Shown here: positions 1-7,741 of the stretch, one piece after another
Numbering within the stretch: position 1 is the first letter of the stretch
Layout: every line of letters begins with the position of its first letter
Source: Kitasatospora sp. MBT63
GTDB taxonomy: Bacteria; Actinomycetota; Actinomycetes; Streptomycetales; Streptomycetaceae
Length of the DNA stretch: 45,587 nt
Direction of reading: 5' to 3'
Assembly (NCBI RefSeq): GCF_000710465.2
Contig: NZ_JAIZ01000470.1
Coordinates: forward strand, 1-45,587
Notes under the pieces: generated by a model
Database searches by the model: none
The model's input: the letters and a program-made list of their open reading frames with translations, nothing else
What the model was told of the DNA's origin: nothing
Position numbers and translations under genes: made by a program

Positions 1-48
1 CGGGCCGGCTGGTCCACGACGAACTTCCCCGCGCAGCAGCAGCGCTGA
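1..48 (+). CDS. 3' end of an unidentified gene (partial)
   Basis: Reading frame 1 is open from the window edge to a TGA at 46-48, and all 15 sense codons end in G or C, the signature of a coding frame in this genome. Frame 3 is also open, to a TGA at 60-62, but only about two thirds of its codons end in G/C, so frame 1 is preferred. The tail is too short to name (it ends NFPAQQQR). Positions 49-281 downstream hold no gene I can support. Confidence 0.4.
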   Translation, partial: RAGWSTTNFPAQQQR

Positions 49-281
49 AGCGACCGAGGTGAATCCGGCCCCGGGGCGGTCCGATCGCGGCGGGTCGCTG
101 TTCCTCGGTCGGACGCGCGGCCGTCCCCGGCGCGATGCAGAGTCGAAGCGGGGCCCGCGCCGCGCGCCCCTGGACCCGAGGAGTACACCGTGACCGCGAG
201 ATCGTCGTTCCGGCCGTCCACGCTGCCGCCCTGGCCCGTGCGCCTGCCACGCCAGCCCGATCCGCGACGGGACGACAGCGA

Positions 282-1343
282 GTGAGTACGGGCGCGGTGC
301 CGGCCGGGGCGCGGTTCCCTGCGGCCGGGCCGCCGGACCCGGACCGGGATGCGGAGCAGCACCGCGACTGGGTCGCGCAGGAATTCACCTGGATGGCGGC
401 GTGCGGAGAGCTGCAGCTTCCGTTGCCGGGCGGCGGACGGACCCGCGCCCGCTGGAAGGCACTCACGCGGTGGGCGCAGCGGGACCTCTCGCTGGCCCGG
501 CTGGTCGAGGGCCATACGGACGCCGTGGCGATTCTCGCCGAGCTCGGCGCCCCGGGCGCCGGGCCGGCTCCGGTGAGCGGTGCCGGGGCCCGGTGGGGGG
601 TGTGGGCGGCGGAGCCCCCCGGCTACACGCTGGAGGCGTACCGGGAGGGAGGCGGGTGGCGGCTGTCCGGGGTGAAGCCGTTCTGCTCGGGTGCCAGGGT
701 GTGCACCCATGCGTTGGTGACCGCGCGGGAGGGGGAGCGGCGGCGCCTGTTCGCCCTCGAGGTCGAGCAGCCGGGCGTCGTGCCGTGGCCGGACAGCTGG
801 CCCGGGCCGGGCATGGCGGGCAGCGACACGCTGGACGTGGAGCTCGACGCCGTGCGCGCCGTGCCCGTCGGCGAGCCCGGGGCCTATCTGGAACGGCCCG
901 GCTTCCACCACGGCGGGATCGGCGTCGCAGCGTGCTGGCTCGGCGGTGCCCGCGCCGTCGCCCGCACACTGCTGACCGCCGCACGAACATGGGATCTGGA
1001 CCCGCACGCGCTGGCCCACCTCGGTGCGGTCGACGCCCGGCTGGCCACCGTCGACGCCCTGCTCGACAGCGCTGCCGCTGCCGTCGACACCGACCCGGGC
1101 GACCGGGAGGGCACTGCCCTGCTGCGCACGATGCGGGTGCGCGCCGCCGTCGAGGACGCCGGCGGCGACGTCCTCGCCCGGGTCGGCCGGGCGCTGGGCG
1201 CCGCGCCGCTCGGCCACGACGTCACCCACGCACGCGCGGTGGCGGACCTCACCGTCTACCTCCGCCAGCACCACGCCGAACGGGACCTCGCCGCACTCGG
1301 CCGAGCCGCCCGAGCAGCCCGATCGGACTGGGAGGACGTGTGA
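282..1343 (+). CDS. acyl-CoA dehydrogenase family protein, first gene of a four-gene operon
   Basis: The protein is about 353 aa. It resembles the acyl-CoA dehydrogenase fold: a helical N-terminal region, a middle beta domain around G-W-R-L-S-G-V-K-P-F-C-S-G, where family members position FAD and substrate, and a C-terminal helical bundle. The frame stays open further upstream (from 135), but that N-terminus is Arg/Ala-rich and unlike the family, so the GTG at 282 is preferred; its ribosome site is weak. The stop overlaps the start of the PIG-L gene (GTGA), which indicates translational coupling. Known of the family: FAD-dependent alpha,beta-dehydrogenation of acyl thioesters. The substrate here is unknown, and the operon partners suggest a small glycosylated or acylated metabolite rather than beta-oxidation. 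Confidence 0.7.
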   Translation: MSTGAVPAGARFPAAGPPDPDRDAEQHRDWVAQEFTWMAACGELQLPLPGGGRTRARWKALTRWAQRDLSLARLVEGHTDAVAILAELGAPGAGPAPVSGAGARWGVWAAEPPGYTLEAYREGGGWRLSGVKPFCSGARVCTHALVTAREGERRRLFALEVEQPGVVPWPDSWPGPGMAGSDTLDVELDAVRAVPVGEPGAYLERPGFHHGGIGVAACWLGGARAVARTLLTAARTWDLDPHALAHLGAVDARLATVDALLDSAAAAVDTDPGDREGTALLRTMRVRAAVEDAGGDVLARVGRALGAAPLGHDVTHARAVADLTVYLRQHHAERDLAALGRAARAARSDWEDV

Positions 1344-2164
1344 CCGATCACCCGTTCCCGCCGTCACCCGCCGGCGCGACCCGGCCGACCGGGTCGGCAC
1401 CCGCCGACCCCATCCGAGCGGCCGGCACCCCCGAGCGGGACTGGCAGGCCTGGCCGGGACTGCGGGCCCTGCCCGCCCTCGATCCGCTCACCGGGCTGCC
1501 GCCCGCCCCGCCGGGGCGCCCGCGCCGGATCCTCATCGTGGCCGCCCACCCCGACGACGAGGTGCTCGGCCTCGGCGGCACGATCGCCGTCCTCGCCGCC
1601 GCCGGCGTCCGGCTGCGCCTGGTGTCCGTCACCTACGGCGAGGCCTCCCACCCGCACAGCAGGGCCCCGGTCGCCCGCGACCTCGCGGCCGTCCGGACCC
1701 GGGAACTGCACCAGGCGCTCGGCCGGTTGGGCGCCGACGTGCAGAGCGTGGCCCTCGGCGTCCCCGACGGCGGGGTCGCCCGGAACGAGCGGATCGTGAC
1801 CGGCGAGCTGGCGGAGCTGCTGACGGACTGCGACCTGTGCGTGGCGCCGTTCAGCGGTGACCTGCACCCGGACCACGAGGCGGCCGGCCGGGCCGCGCTC
1901 GCGGCGGGCAGGGCCCGGGAGGTGCCCGTGTGGGAGTACCCGGTGTGGGCGTGGCACTGGGCCGTCCCCGGCGACGCACGGCTGCCGTGGCACCGAGCGG
2001 TCCGGGTCGCGCTGCCGCCCGCCGCCCGGGACCGCAAGCGCACCGCACTGGAGTGCTTCCGCAGCCAGGTCCGGCCGCTCGGCGACGGCCCCGGCGACGA
2101 GGCGATCCTGCCGCCCGCCGAACTCGCCCACTTCCGGCGGGACTTCGAGGTGCTCTGGCGATGA
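1340..2164 (+). CDS. PIG-L family deacetylase (LmbE-like)
   Basis: The 274-aa protein begins at a GTG that overlaps the upstream stop. After a Pro-rich N-terminus of about 50 residues comes the diagnostic zinc-binding motif A-A-H-P-D-D-E, followed by L-G-G-T-I and later H-P-D-H-E, which supplies the third metal ligand. These are hallmarks of zinc-dependent N-deacetylases acting on N-acetylglucosaminyl conjugates (the MshB, BshB and PIG-L group). Its stop overlaps the next start (ATGA). Between an acyl-CoA dehydrogenase and a methyltransferase/glycosyltransferase pair, it probably deacetylates an amino-sugar or N-acyl intermediate of the same pathway. It is unlikely to be the mycothiol enzyme, because no other mycothiol genes are nearby. 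Confidence 0.85.
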   Translation: MTDHPFPPSPAGATRPTGSAPADPIRAAGTPERDWQAWPGLRALPALDPLTGLPPAPPGRPRRILIVAAHPDDEVLGLGGTIAVLAAAGVRLRLVSVTYGEASHPHSRAPVARDLAAVRTRELHQALGRLGADVQSVALGVPDGGVARNERIVTGELAELLTDCDLCVAPFSGDLHPDHEAAGRAALAAGRAREVPVWEYPVWAWHWAVPGDARLPWHRAVRVALPPAARDRKRTALECFRSQVRPLGDGPGDEAILPPAELAHFRRDFEVLWR

Positions 2165-2820
2165 GCGCACCCGACGGCACGCAGCAGGACGGCGGTACGC
2201 CGCAGGAGTACTTCAGCCGCATGTACACCGCCCGGCCCGACCCGTGGCAGCTCGCCGACCGCTGGTACGAGCAGCGCAAGTACGTCCTCACACTCGCGGC
2301 CCTCCCCGAACGGGAGTACGCCAGCGCGTTCGAGCCGGGCTGCTCTGTCGGCGTCCTGTCGGCCCGACTGGCCGGCCGCTGCCGGGCCCTGCTCTCCTGC
2401 GACCGGGAGGAGCTGGCCCTGGCACAGGCCCGCTCACGGCTCGCCCACCTGCCGCACGTACGCGTCGAGCGCCGCGTGCTGCCCGAGGACTGGCCCGGGC
2501 CGCAGGAGAGCTTCGACCTCGTCGTCCTGTCCGAGCTGCTGTACTACTTCCCGGCCGCCGCCGGCGCCGATCTCCTGGAGCGCGCCGTGAGCTCCCTCGG
2601 ACCGGGCGGCACCCTGCTGCTCGTCCACTGGCGCCGTCAGGTGGCCGAGCACGCCCGCAGCGGCGACGACGTCCACGAGCAGGCGCGCACCCACCCGGCC
2701 CTGGTCCGCATCGCCGCACACAGCGAACCGGACTTCCTGCTCGACGTGTTCATCCGGCCGCGGCAGGCCGGCACACCGGCCGAGCACCTGTCGGTCGCCG
2801 CCGCCGAGGGGCTGACGTGA
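2161..2820 (+). CDS. class I SAM-dependent methyltransferase (NodS-like)
   Basis: The 219-aa protein starts at an ATG overlapping the PIG-L stop. The sequence P-W-Q-L-A-D-R-W-Y-E-Q-R-K-Y is typical of the NodS-like group. The SAM-binding motif I is F-E-P-G-C-S-V-G-V-L, followed by an acidic position (C-D-R-E) and a motif IV-like F-D-L-V-V-L-S-E-L-L-Y-Y. NodS proteins N-methylate a deacetylated amino sugar, which fits a gene next to a deacetylase: the PIG-L enzyme would expose an amine and this enzyme could methylate it. That order is inference. The stop again overlaps the next start by 4 bp. Confidence 0.8.
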   Translation: MSAPDGTQQDGGTPQEYFSRMYTARPDPWQLADRWYEQRKYVLTLAALPEREYASAFEPGCSVGVLSARLAGRCRALLSCDREELALAQARSRLAHLPHVRVERRVLPEDWPGPQESFDLVVLSELLYYFPAAAGADLLERAVSSLGPGGTLLLVHWRRQVAEHARSGDDVHEQARTHPALVRIAAHSEPDFLLDVFIRPRQAGTPAEHLSVAAAEGLT

Positions 2821-3527
2821 TCCGTGCGCTGGCCGTGATCGTGCCCGCCCGCGACGAGGCGGAACTCCTCGGCGGCTGCCTGGCGGCGCTGCGCCGGGCC
2901 GCCCGGCATCCACAGGTGCGGGGTCTGCCGGTGCGGGTGATCGTCGTGGCCGATGCCTGCACGGACGCCACCGCGGACATCGCCCGCCGCAATGGCGCGG
3001 AACTGCTGGAGATCACCGAGGCCAACGTCGGCGCGGCCCGCGCGGTCGGCAGCGACCACGCCCTGGACACCACCCTCGCCGCCGGGTCGGGGCCGGGAAG
3101 CCTGTGGCTGGCCCACACCGACGCGGACTCCGTGGTCCCGGCCGGCTGGCTCGCCCGGCAACTCGCCCACGCCGCCGCCGGCTGGCACGCGGTGGTGGGA
3201 ACCGTCCACGTCACGGACTGGACCGGCCACCCGGACGGCGCCGCCGCCGCCTTCCGACGGCACTACCGGCAGGACCGCGCGGCCGCCTGGCACCCGCACG
3301 TCCACGGCGCCAACCTCGCCGTCCGGGCCGACGCCTACCGCGCGGCCGGCGGATTCGAACCGCTGGCCGTCGGTGAGGACCGGACCCTGGTCGCCGCCCT
3401 GGAAGCCGCCGGCCACCCCGTCAAGCGCACCACCCGGAACCCCGTCGCCACCTCCGCCCGGCGCGATCCCCGCGCCCGCGGAGGATTCGGTGACTTCCTC
3501 CAGGGCCTCGACACCATCACCCCGTGA
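2817..3527 (+). CDS. family 2 glycosyltransferase
   Basis: The 236-aa protein starts at a GTG overlapping the methyltransferase stop. It opens with the GT-A beta strand A-V-I-V-P-A-R-D-E-A, followed by V-V-A-D-A-C-T-D-A-T for nucleotide binding and H-T-D-A-D-S, the D-x-D metal site. A late G-E-D-R-T motif matches the acceptor/catalytic region of GT2 enzymes. No membrane segment is seen, so it is probably a soluble transferase using a nucleotide sugar. It closes the four-gene unit; similar gene sets occur elsewhere in bacteria, but I do not know a defined product. Confidence 0.85.
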   Translation: MIRALAVIVPARDEAELLGGCLAALRRAARHPQVRGLPVRVIVVADACTDATADIARRNGAELLEITEANVGAARAVGSDHALDTTLAAGSGPGSLWLAHTDADSVVPAGWLARQLAHAAAGWHAVVGTVHVTDWTGHPDGAAAAFRRHYRQDRAAAWHPHVHGANLAVRADAYRAAGGFEPLAVGEDRTLVAALEAAGHPVKRTTRNPVATSARRDPRARGGFGDFLQGLDTITP

Positions 3528-3667
3528 CCACCGCCGCCGCCGGACCGGGCAGCGCGCCGAAGCGCACCATGGTGCACGCCCCTGGTGCGGACCCCGCCCG
3601 GCGCCGGGTCCTGCCGCGCTCACGGCCTGTCACCTGCGTGTTGTCCCGGGGGCAGGTCGGGGGTGTG

Positions 3668-4990
3668 ATGGAGTGGGCGACTATGGCACAGGCTGATGGG
3701 GAGCCCGACCGGGTCGTGGTGGACCGGTCGGAGGGGTTCGGTGAGCGGCTGCTCGGTGTGCTGCTGGACCGGGCGCACGAGATGCCGCCCCAGCTGATCG
3801 CCCCGTTGATCGCCGAGGAGGTCGGCATCGTCGGGGGCCGGGAGGTCTCGATCCTGCTGCAGGACTACGAGCAGCTGATGCTGGTCCCGCTGCGCGGGCG
3901 GCGGTTGAGGGTGGGGGAGCCCCAGCCCATCGACGCTTCCCCCGCCGGCACGGCGTTCCTGCGCGCGGCGGCGGTGGAGGTGGTGCAGCCCGACGGGGTG
4001 CGGATGTACCTTCCGCTGCTCGACGGCAGCGACCAGGTGGGGGTCCTTGCCCTGACGCTGGACACCGTGGACGACGACGACCGGCGGCTGCTGCGGCGGC
4101 TCGCCGGTCTGGTGGCCGACATGCTGGTCACCAAGAACGGGTACACCGACGAGTTCTTCAAGGCGCGTCGCCTCGTCCCGATGACGACCGCCGCGGAGAT
4201 CCAGTGGTCGCTGCTGCCGCCGCTGACGATGTCCACCCCGCAGGTCGAGGTCGCCGGGATCCTCGAACCCGCCTACCGGGTGGCCGGTGACAGCTTCGAC
4301 TACGCGCTGAACGGCGACATCCTGCACGTGGCCGTGATCGACGCGATGGGCCACGGGCTGGACGCGGCGGTGATGGCGACGGTCGCCATCGGGGCCTACC
4401 GGCACTCCCGGCGCTCGGGCATCGCGCTGGCCGAGACGTACGCCTTCATGGACACCGCCATCGGCGGCCAGTTCGGACCCGAGCAGTTCGTCACCGCGCA
4501 CATGATGCAGCTCGACGTCGCCTCGGGACGCCTGCAGTGGGTCAACGCCGGCCACCCGGCGCCGTTGCTGATCCGCGACCACGACGTGGTCCAGCAGCTC
4601 AAGGGCCCCACGACGTTGCCGGTCGGATTCGGCGGTGAGCAGCCACGGATCAGCGAGCAACTGCTGCAGCGCGGCGACCGGGTGCTCTTCTTCACCGACG
4701 GGCTCGTGGAGGAGCACCTGGCCGGCGGTGAGCAGTTCGGTGAGGAGCAGCTGATCGACGTCGTCACGCGGGTGGGGCGTGCACACGTCGGCCTTCGGTC
4801 GACGGTGCGGGCGCTGTCCCACACCCTGAAGCAGGCGCGCGGCGGCGCCACCAGCGACGACGCGACGCTCTTCCTGGTCGAGTGGCGGGGCGGCAGCGCC
4901 GACCACCTCGCCACGGCCGGCTGGGACGACAGCGCCGGCACCCCTCCCGGAAGGCCGGGCAGCACCCGGGACCGGCCCCCGGCAGGCTGA
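3668..4990 (+). CDS. SpoIIE/PP2C-type serine phosphatase with N-terminal sensor-like domain
   Basis: The 440-aa protein has a roughly 170-residue N-terminal alpha/beta region that looks GAF-like (D-Y-E-Q-L-M-L-V-P-L-R; V-G-V-L-A-L-T-L-D). It is followed by a full SpoIIE-type PP2C domain: A-A-E-I-Q-W-S-L-L-P-P, the first metal aspartate in V-A-G-D-S-F-D-Y, V-I-D-A-M-G-H-G, W-V-N-A-G-H-P-A-P, F-F-T-D-G-L-V-E and a closing S-D-D-A-T. Such proteins dephosphorylate anti-sigma-factor antagonists in partner-switching stress pathways. The frame extends to a GTG at 3524 overlapping the glycosyltransferase stop, but that extension reads like non-coding DNA; ATG 3668 or ATG 3683 (GGAG 9 bp ahead) is more likely. 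No anti-sigma kinase or antagonist lies adjacent. Confidence 0.88.
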   Translation: MEWATMAQADGEPDRVVVDRSEGFGERLLGVLLDRAHEMPPQLIAPLIAEEVGIVGGREVSILLQDYEQLMLVPLRGRRLRVGEPQPIDASPAGTAFLRAAAVEVVQPDGVRMYLPLLDGSDQVGVLALTLDTVDDDDRRLLRRLAGLVADMLVTKNGYTDEFFKARRLVPMTTAAEIQWSLLPPLTMSTPQVEVAGILEPAYRVAGDSFDYALNGDILHVAVIDAMGHGLDAAVMATVAIGAYRHSRRSGIALAETYAFMDTAIGGQFGPEQFVTAHMMQLDVASGRLQWVNAGHPAPLLIRDHDVVQQLKGPTTLPVGFGGEQPRISEQLLQRGDRVLFFTDGLVEEHLAGGEQFGEEQLIDVVTRVGRAHVGLRSTVRALSHTLKQARGGATSDDATLFLVEWRGGSADHLATAGWDDSAGTPPGRPGSTRDRPPAG

Positions 4991-4998
4991 CCCGGCCA

Positions 4999-5019
4999 CG
5001 GGTCGGCGAACCCGACCCG
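4999..5019. terminator. hairpin between convergent genes
   Basis: An 8-bp perfect GC stem (4999-5006 with 5012-5019) and a 5-nt loop lie just after the phosphatase stop and before the end of the convergent ligase gene. It could end transcription from both sides. There is no T-tract, as is common in streptomycetes. Confidence 0.5.
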
Positions 5020-5070
5020 CCTCACGGGGACAGCTGACCGGGCCGGCCCGGCGGCCGGGTGGCCAAGCGG

Positions 5071-6162
5071 TCAGACACCCGTGGTCTGGTCGCCGATCAT
5101 GCGGATCAGGCCCGCGCGGCCGCCCTGACGCAGCTCGCGCCGCTGGCGGGCTGCTCCGTTGCCCTCCCGCAGGACGCGATCCAGCACCGGCGCGATGTGC
5201 CTGCTGTCCCCCCCGGCGGCCGACGCGATGAACTCCAGGAGCGCGGCGGCCGCATCGCCGGCCGCCCGCAGCCCGCCGTGCAACGGGTCGAACACCTCGC
5301 CGGCGCACCCGTACCGCGCCCCGTGCCAGACCGCGGCATCCAGCACCTCGGGGCGCACCGCGGGCGCCGGGTTCCCGGCCGCCGCGTCGGCGAGCAGCCG
5401 GGCGGCGAGGGCCCTGACGATGCCGGCCAGCATCACCGCCTCGTCCGCGCGCAGCTGCACGTCCATCGCGCGGAGCTCGACGGTGGGGAACCGCTCGGAC
5501 AGCCGGATGTGCCAGTAGATCTGACCGCTGTCGCGGATCAGCCGGTCCTCGACCAGGGCCAGGGTCCGGCGATCGTAGTCGGCCACGCCCTCGAACAGCG
5601 GCGGCGGCCCGCTGACCGGCCAGCGGCTGAAGACCAGCGTGCGCCAGCTGGCGAATCCGGTGTCGGTGCCCTGCGCCAGCGGCGAGTTCGCGGCGAGCGC
5701 CACCAGCAGCGGGAGCCACGTCCGCAAGCCGTTCAGCAGCAGGACGCCGGTCGCACGGTCGGGGATGCCGAGGTGGACGTGCATGCCGGTGATCAGCTGC
5801 TCGTCGGTGAGGCGGGGTGCGTCGCTGTGCATGACCTGGTAACGGGCGGTGTCCGTGACCGGAACCGGCAGCCGGTCGGTGAACGGCGCCCCGGCGCACG
5901 CGGCGAGCAGGCAGCCGTCCCGGGCCGCCGCCCGGCCGAGGGCGTGGCGCATCCGCAGGAGGTGGCCGCCCACCTCGTCGAGGTCCCGGCAGACCGGGGT
6001 CGCGATCTCCAGCTGCGCCTGGAGCAGCTCCCGCTGGACCTCGCCCCGGTCCATCGCGGGCTGGAGATCGGCTGCCCGGCGCACCTGCGAGGCCCGGGCG
6101 ACCGGTGTACCGGCCACCGGGTCGAGCAGGAGGTACTCCTCCTCCACGCCGAGGGTGAGCAT
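5071..6162 (-). CDS. YbdK-type carboxylate-amine ligase (GCS2 family)
   Basis: The 363-aa protein starts T-L-G-V-E-E-E-Y-L-L-L-D, the ATP/metal-binding strand of the glutamate-cysteine ligase type 2 family. It also carries H-V-H-L-G-I-P in the core, W-R-T-L-V-F-S-R-W-P and E-L-R-A-M-D-V, all usual for the YbdK branch. Length matches the family (about 370 aa). These enzymes join a carboxylate to an amine using ATP; E. coli YbdK has weak gamma-glutamylcysteine activity, and most actinobacterial members have no known substrate. It lies downstream of the proline-rich ORF on the same strand, about 80 bp away, so the two may be co-transcribed. The ribosome site is weak. Confidence 0.85.
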   Translation of the reverse strand: MLTLGVEEEYLLLDPVAGTPVARASQVRRAADLQPAMDRGEVQRELLQAQLEIATPVCRDLDEVGGHLLRMRHALGRAAARDGCLLAACAGAPFTDRLPVPVTDTARYQVMHSDAPRLTDEQLITGMHVHLGIPDRATGVLLLNGLRTWLPLLVALAANSPLAQGTDTGFASWRTLVFSRWPVSGPPPLFEGVADYDRRTLALVEDRLIRDSGQIYWHIRLSERFPTVELRAMDVQLRADEAVMLAGIVRALAARLLADAAAGNPAPAVRPEVLDAAVWHGARYGCAGEVFDPLHGGLRAAGDAAAALLEFIASAAGGDSRHIAPVLDRVLREGNGAARQRRELRQGGRAGLIRMIGDQTTGV

Positions 6163-6220
6163 GCCTGTCGGATACCCCGGGGAGACCGGCGCAACCGTGG
6201 AACGCGAGAGGCAGTCCTGC

Positions 6221-6250
6221 CGGTCCGGGTCAGTCCGGGTCAGTCCGGGG
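6221..6250. repeat. three tandem 10-bp repeats across a stop codon
   Basis: Three near-identical 10-mers of the form CRGTCCGGGK run head to tail. The last one contains the stop codon of the proline-rich ORF on the minus strand, so a change in repeat number could alter the distance to the downstream ligase gene. Confidence 0.6.
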
Positions 6251-6452
6251 GCTCGGGCGTCCCGGGCCCCTCGGGCTCACCCGGGCGGCGGGGCGGGAGG
6301 GGCGGGTCGGGCGGCGGGACGGGCCGGCCCGGCGGCGCCGGTGGGTCCGGAGAGACCGGAGGCGCGACCGGCGCAGGCTCCGGCGGCCGTGGAGGCCCTG
6401 GCGGCGGCACAGGGGTGACGTCAGGGTCGGGTGGTACGGGAACAGTGCCCAT
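6240..6452 (-). CDS. proline-rich microprotein (about 70 aa)
   Basis: This small minus-strand ORF starts at an ATG with GAGGAG about 10 bp upstream. It is almost wholly Pro, Gly, Glu, Asp, Arg and Val, in runs such as P-V-P-P-D-P and P-P-R-P-P-E-P. No hydrophobic segment, Cys or known domain is visible, so it would be an unstructured polyproline chain. The good ribosome site and the same-strand gene ahead support expression. Against it, Pro-rich open frames arise easily in GC-rich DNA. The frame stays open upstream to an ATG at 6533, but that extension looks non-coding. Confidence 0.4.
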   Translation of the reverse strand: MGTVPVPPDPDVTPVPPPGPPRPPEPAPVAPPVSPDPPAPPGRPVPPPDPPLPPRRPGEPEGPGTPEPPD

Positions 6453-6890
6453 GAGAACCGGGCTCCTCTCAGCCGAGGGCGTCTTCGAACTGCTTCGTGT
6501 CTTCCTCGAGCGACTACGGACGCTACGGTCCATGGCCTGCAGCTCCGCGTCTGCCCCGCACCGGCGGGGACGAACCCCGCACCGCGCCGGGCGGCACCCG
6601 CTCTCACCGGCCCGGGCCCTGGTCGGACCGGTCGCTCATCGGCGCGGCGCCCGGCCCACGTCCTGTGGCACAGGAGTGGTGCGGAGGAGTCCAGTCCCGC
6701 CGTCGGTCAGAGGTGCCGGCCCGGCCGCGCAAGGTGCGACCTCATCGGGAGTGCACCGGCCGCCGGGCCCGGACAGCGGCGAGGTCTGCCCCGGCCACCG
6801 ACGCGAGGCCGCCGGAGTCCCCCGCTCGTCGGAAGCCGGTGCACCGGGGAGGTGCAGCCGGCGCCGTGCACCCGCCGCGGGCCTTCAGGG
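6453..6890. other. intergenic region without a supported gene
   Basis: About 440 bp between two minus-strand genes. The part near 6500-6535 is less GC-rich and may hold the promoter of the proline-rich ORF. I see no ORF with a credible ribosome site, no clear terminator and no repeat. Confidence 0.4.
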
Positions 6891-7325
6891 TCAGACGCCG
6901 AGGATCTCGCGGATGAGGCTCAGCTTGCCTTCGGCGCTGAGTGCCGAGGGCCTGCGCGCCAGCAGGCCGTCCAGGACGGCCGGGACGTCGCAGGAATCGG
7001 GGGCCTGGATGACGCCGATGACCTGGCAGCGCAAGCCGCCGTCCCGGACGTAGACCCACAACTCCTGGTCCTTGTGCGGCTCGTCGTTCTCCTTCGGCGA
7101 CAGCCGCCAGGCCGGGAACCAGCCGAGTCCCTCGGTGGTCAGGCTCTCGGCGATCTCCGCCAGGACGTGCCTGCCGAGCCGCCCGTAACCGAGCTCCCGG
7201 CGCAGCTCGCCGAGCGACGTCCTGGCCAGACCGCCCCCTGCGCGGCAGCGCCCGGCCACCGTGTCGGTGCCGCCGTCCTTGGGAGGCGCCGACACTTCAC
7301 CACGCAAATTCTCCAGGGTGTCCAT
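6891..7325 (-). CDS. conserved-looking hypothetical protein, 144 aa
   Basis: The frame is open from 7511, but the first 62 codons look non-coding, so the ATG at 7325 (M-D-T-L-E-N-L) with GGGA just upstream is preferred. The middle (L-G-E-L-R-R-E-L-G-Y-G-R-L-G, then V-L-A-E-I) forms a compact helical segment, followed by L-W-V-Y-V-R-D-G-G and a helical C-terminus ending L-I-R-E-I-L-G-V. I do not recognise a named family. It is predicted soluble, with no signal peptide. The next gene upstream is divergent. Confidence 0.65.
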   Translation of the reverse strand: MDTLENLRGEVSAPPKDGGTDTVAGRCRAGGGLARTSLGELRRELGYGRLGRHVLAEIAESLTTEGLGWFPAWRLSPKENDEPHKDQELWVYVRDGGLRCQVIGVIQAPDSCDVPAVLDGLLARRPSALSAEGKLSLIREILGV

Positions 7326-7741
7326 ATTCGTCCCAACGAAGCGAACTGCAAAAACGATGCGCCCTTGCACTGTCCCGGGTGCATCCGACGAATTCGTCCC
7401 TGCGATGCCGGGGGGCGCTTCAGGTGCGTCCACCCCCGTGGCCCGTGCCGCTGACGACACGCCAGCGGCAAGCAGGTGATGTTGCGACAATCTGACAGCG
7501 ACACCACTCATTTGGATTCTTAATAGGCCTCCGATCCTATGGTGCCATTGGTGTGTGCGCAGTCGAGTGTCAGGTCATCAGATTTTCGGTGTACGCACGC
7601 TCTCTGAATCCGGGACGGGCCAGGCGCCCCTGGTTTCCGGTGCGATTGACCTGTCCTGACACCCGACCAGATCTCTTCACAGCCACCCGGAGTCCCCCCG
7701 GGGATTGCCGAACGCGACGGCGATACGAAAGGTCATGTCCT
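7326..7741. promoter_or_regulatory. divergent promoter region, unusually AT-rich for this genome
   Basis: These 416 bp separate the minus-strand hypothetical gene and the plus-strand surface protein. The part near 7490-7600 is markedly richer in A/T than the surroundings, as expected of a promoter zone. An ATAGG-N8-CCTAT inverted repeat at 7525-7542 could be an operator or contain a -10 element. No ORF is supported here. Confidence 0.4.

Noticed and set aside
3524-3667. Extension of the phosphatase to the GTG overlapping the glycosyltransferase stop
   Set aside because: The overlap is tempting, but the extra 48 residues look non-coding, and later ATGs have better ribosome sites.
3620-5899. 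Minus-strand frame of about 760 codons across the phosphatase and ligase genes
   Set aside because: It runs antisense to the phosphatase and out of frame with the ligase, both of which have clear motifs. Its composition (Arg/Gly/His-rich) is that of a shadow frame.
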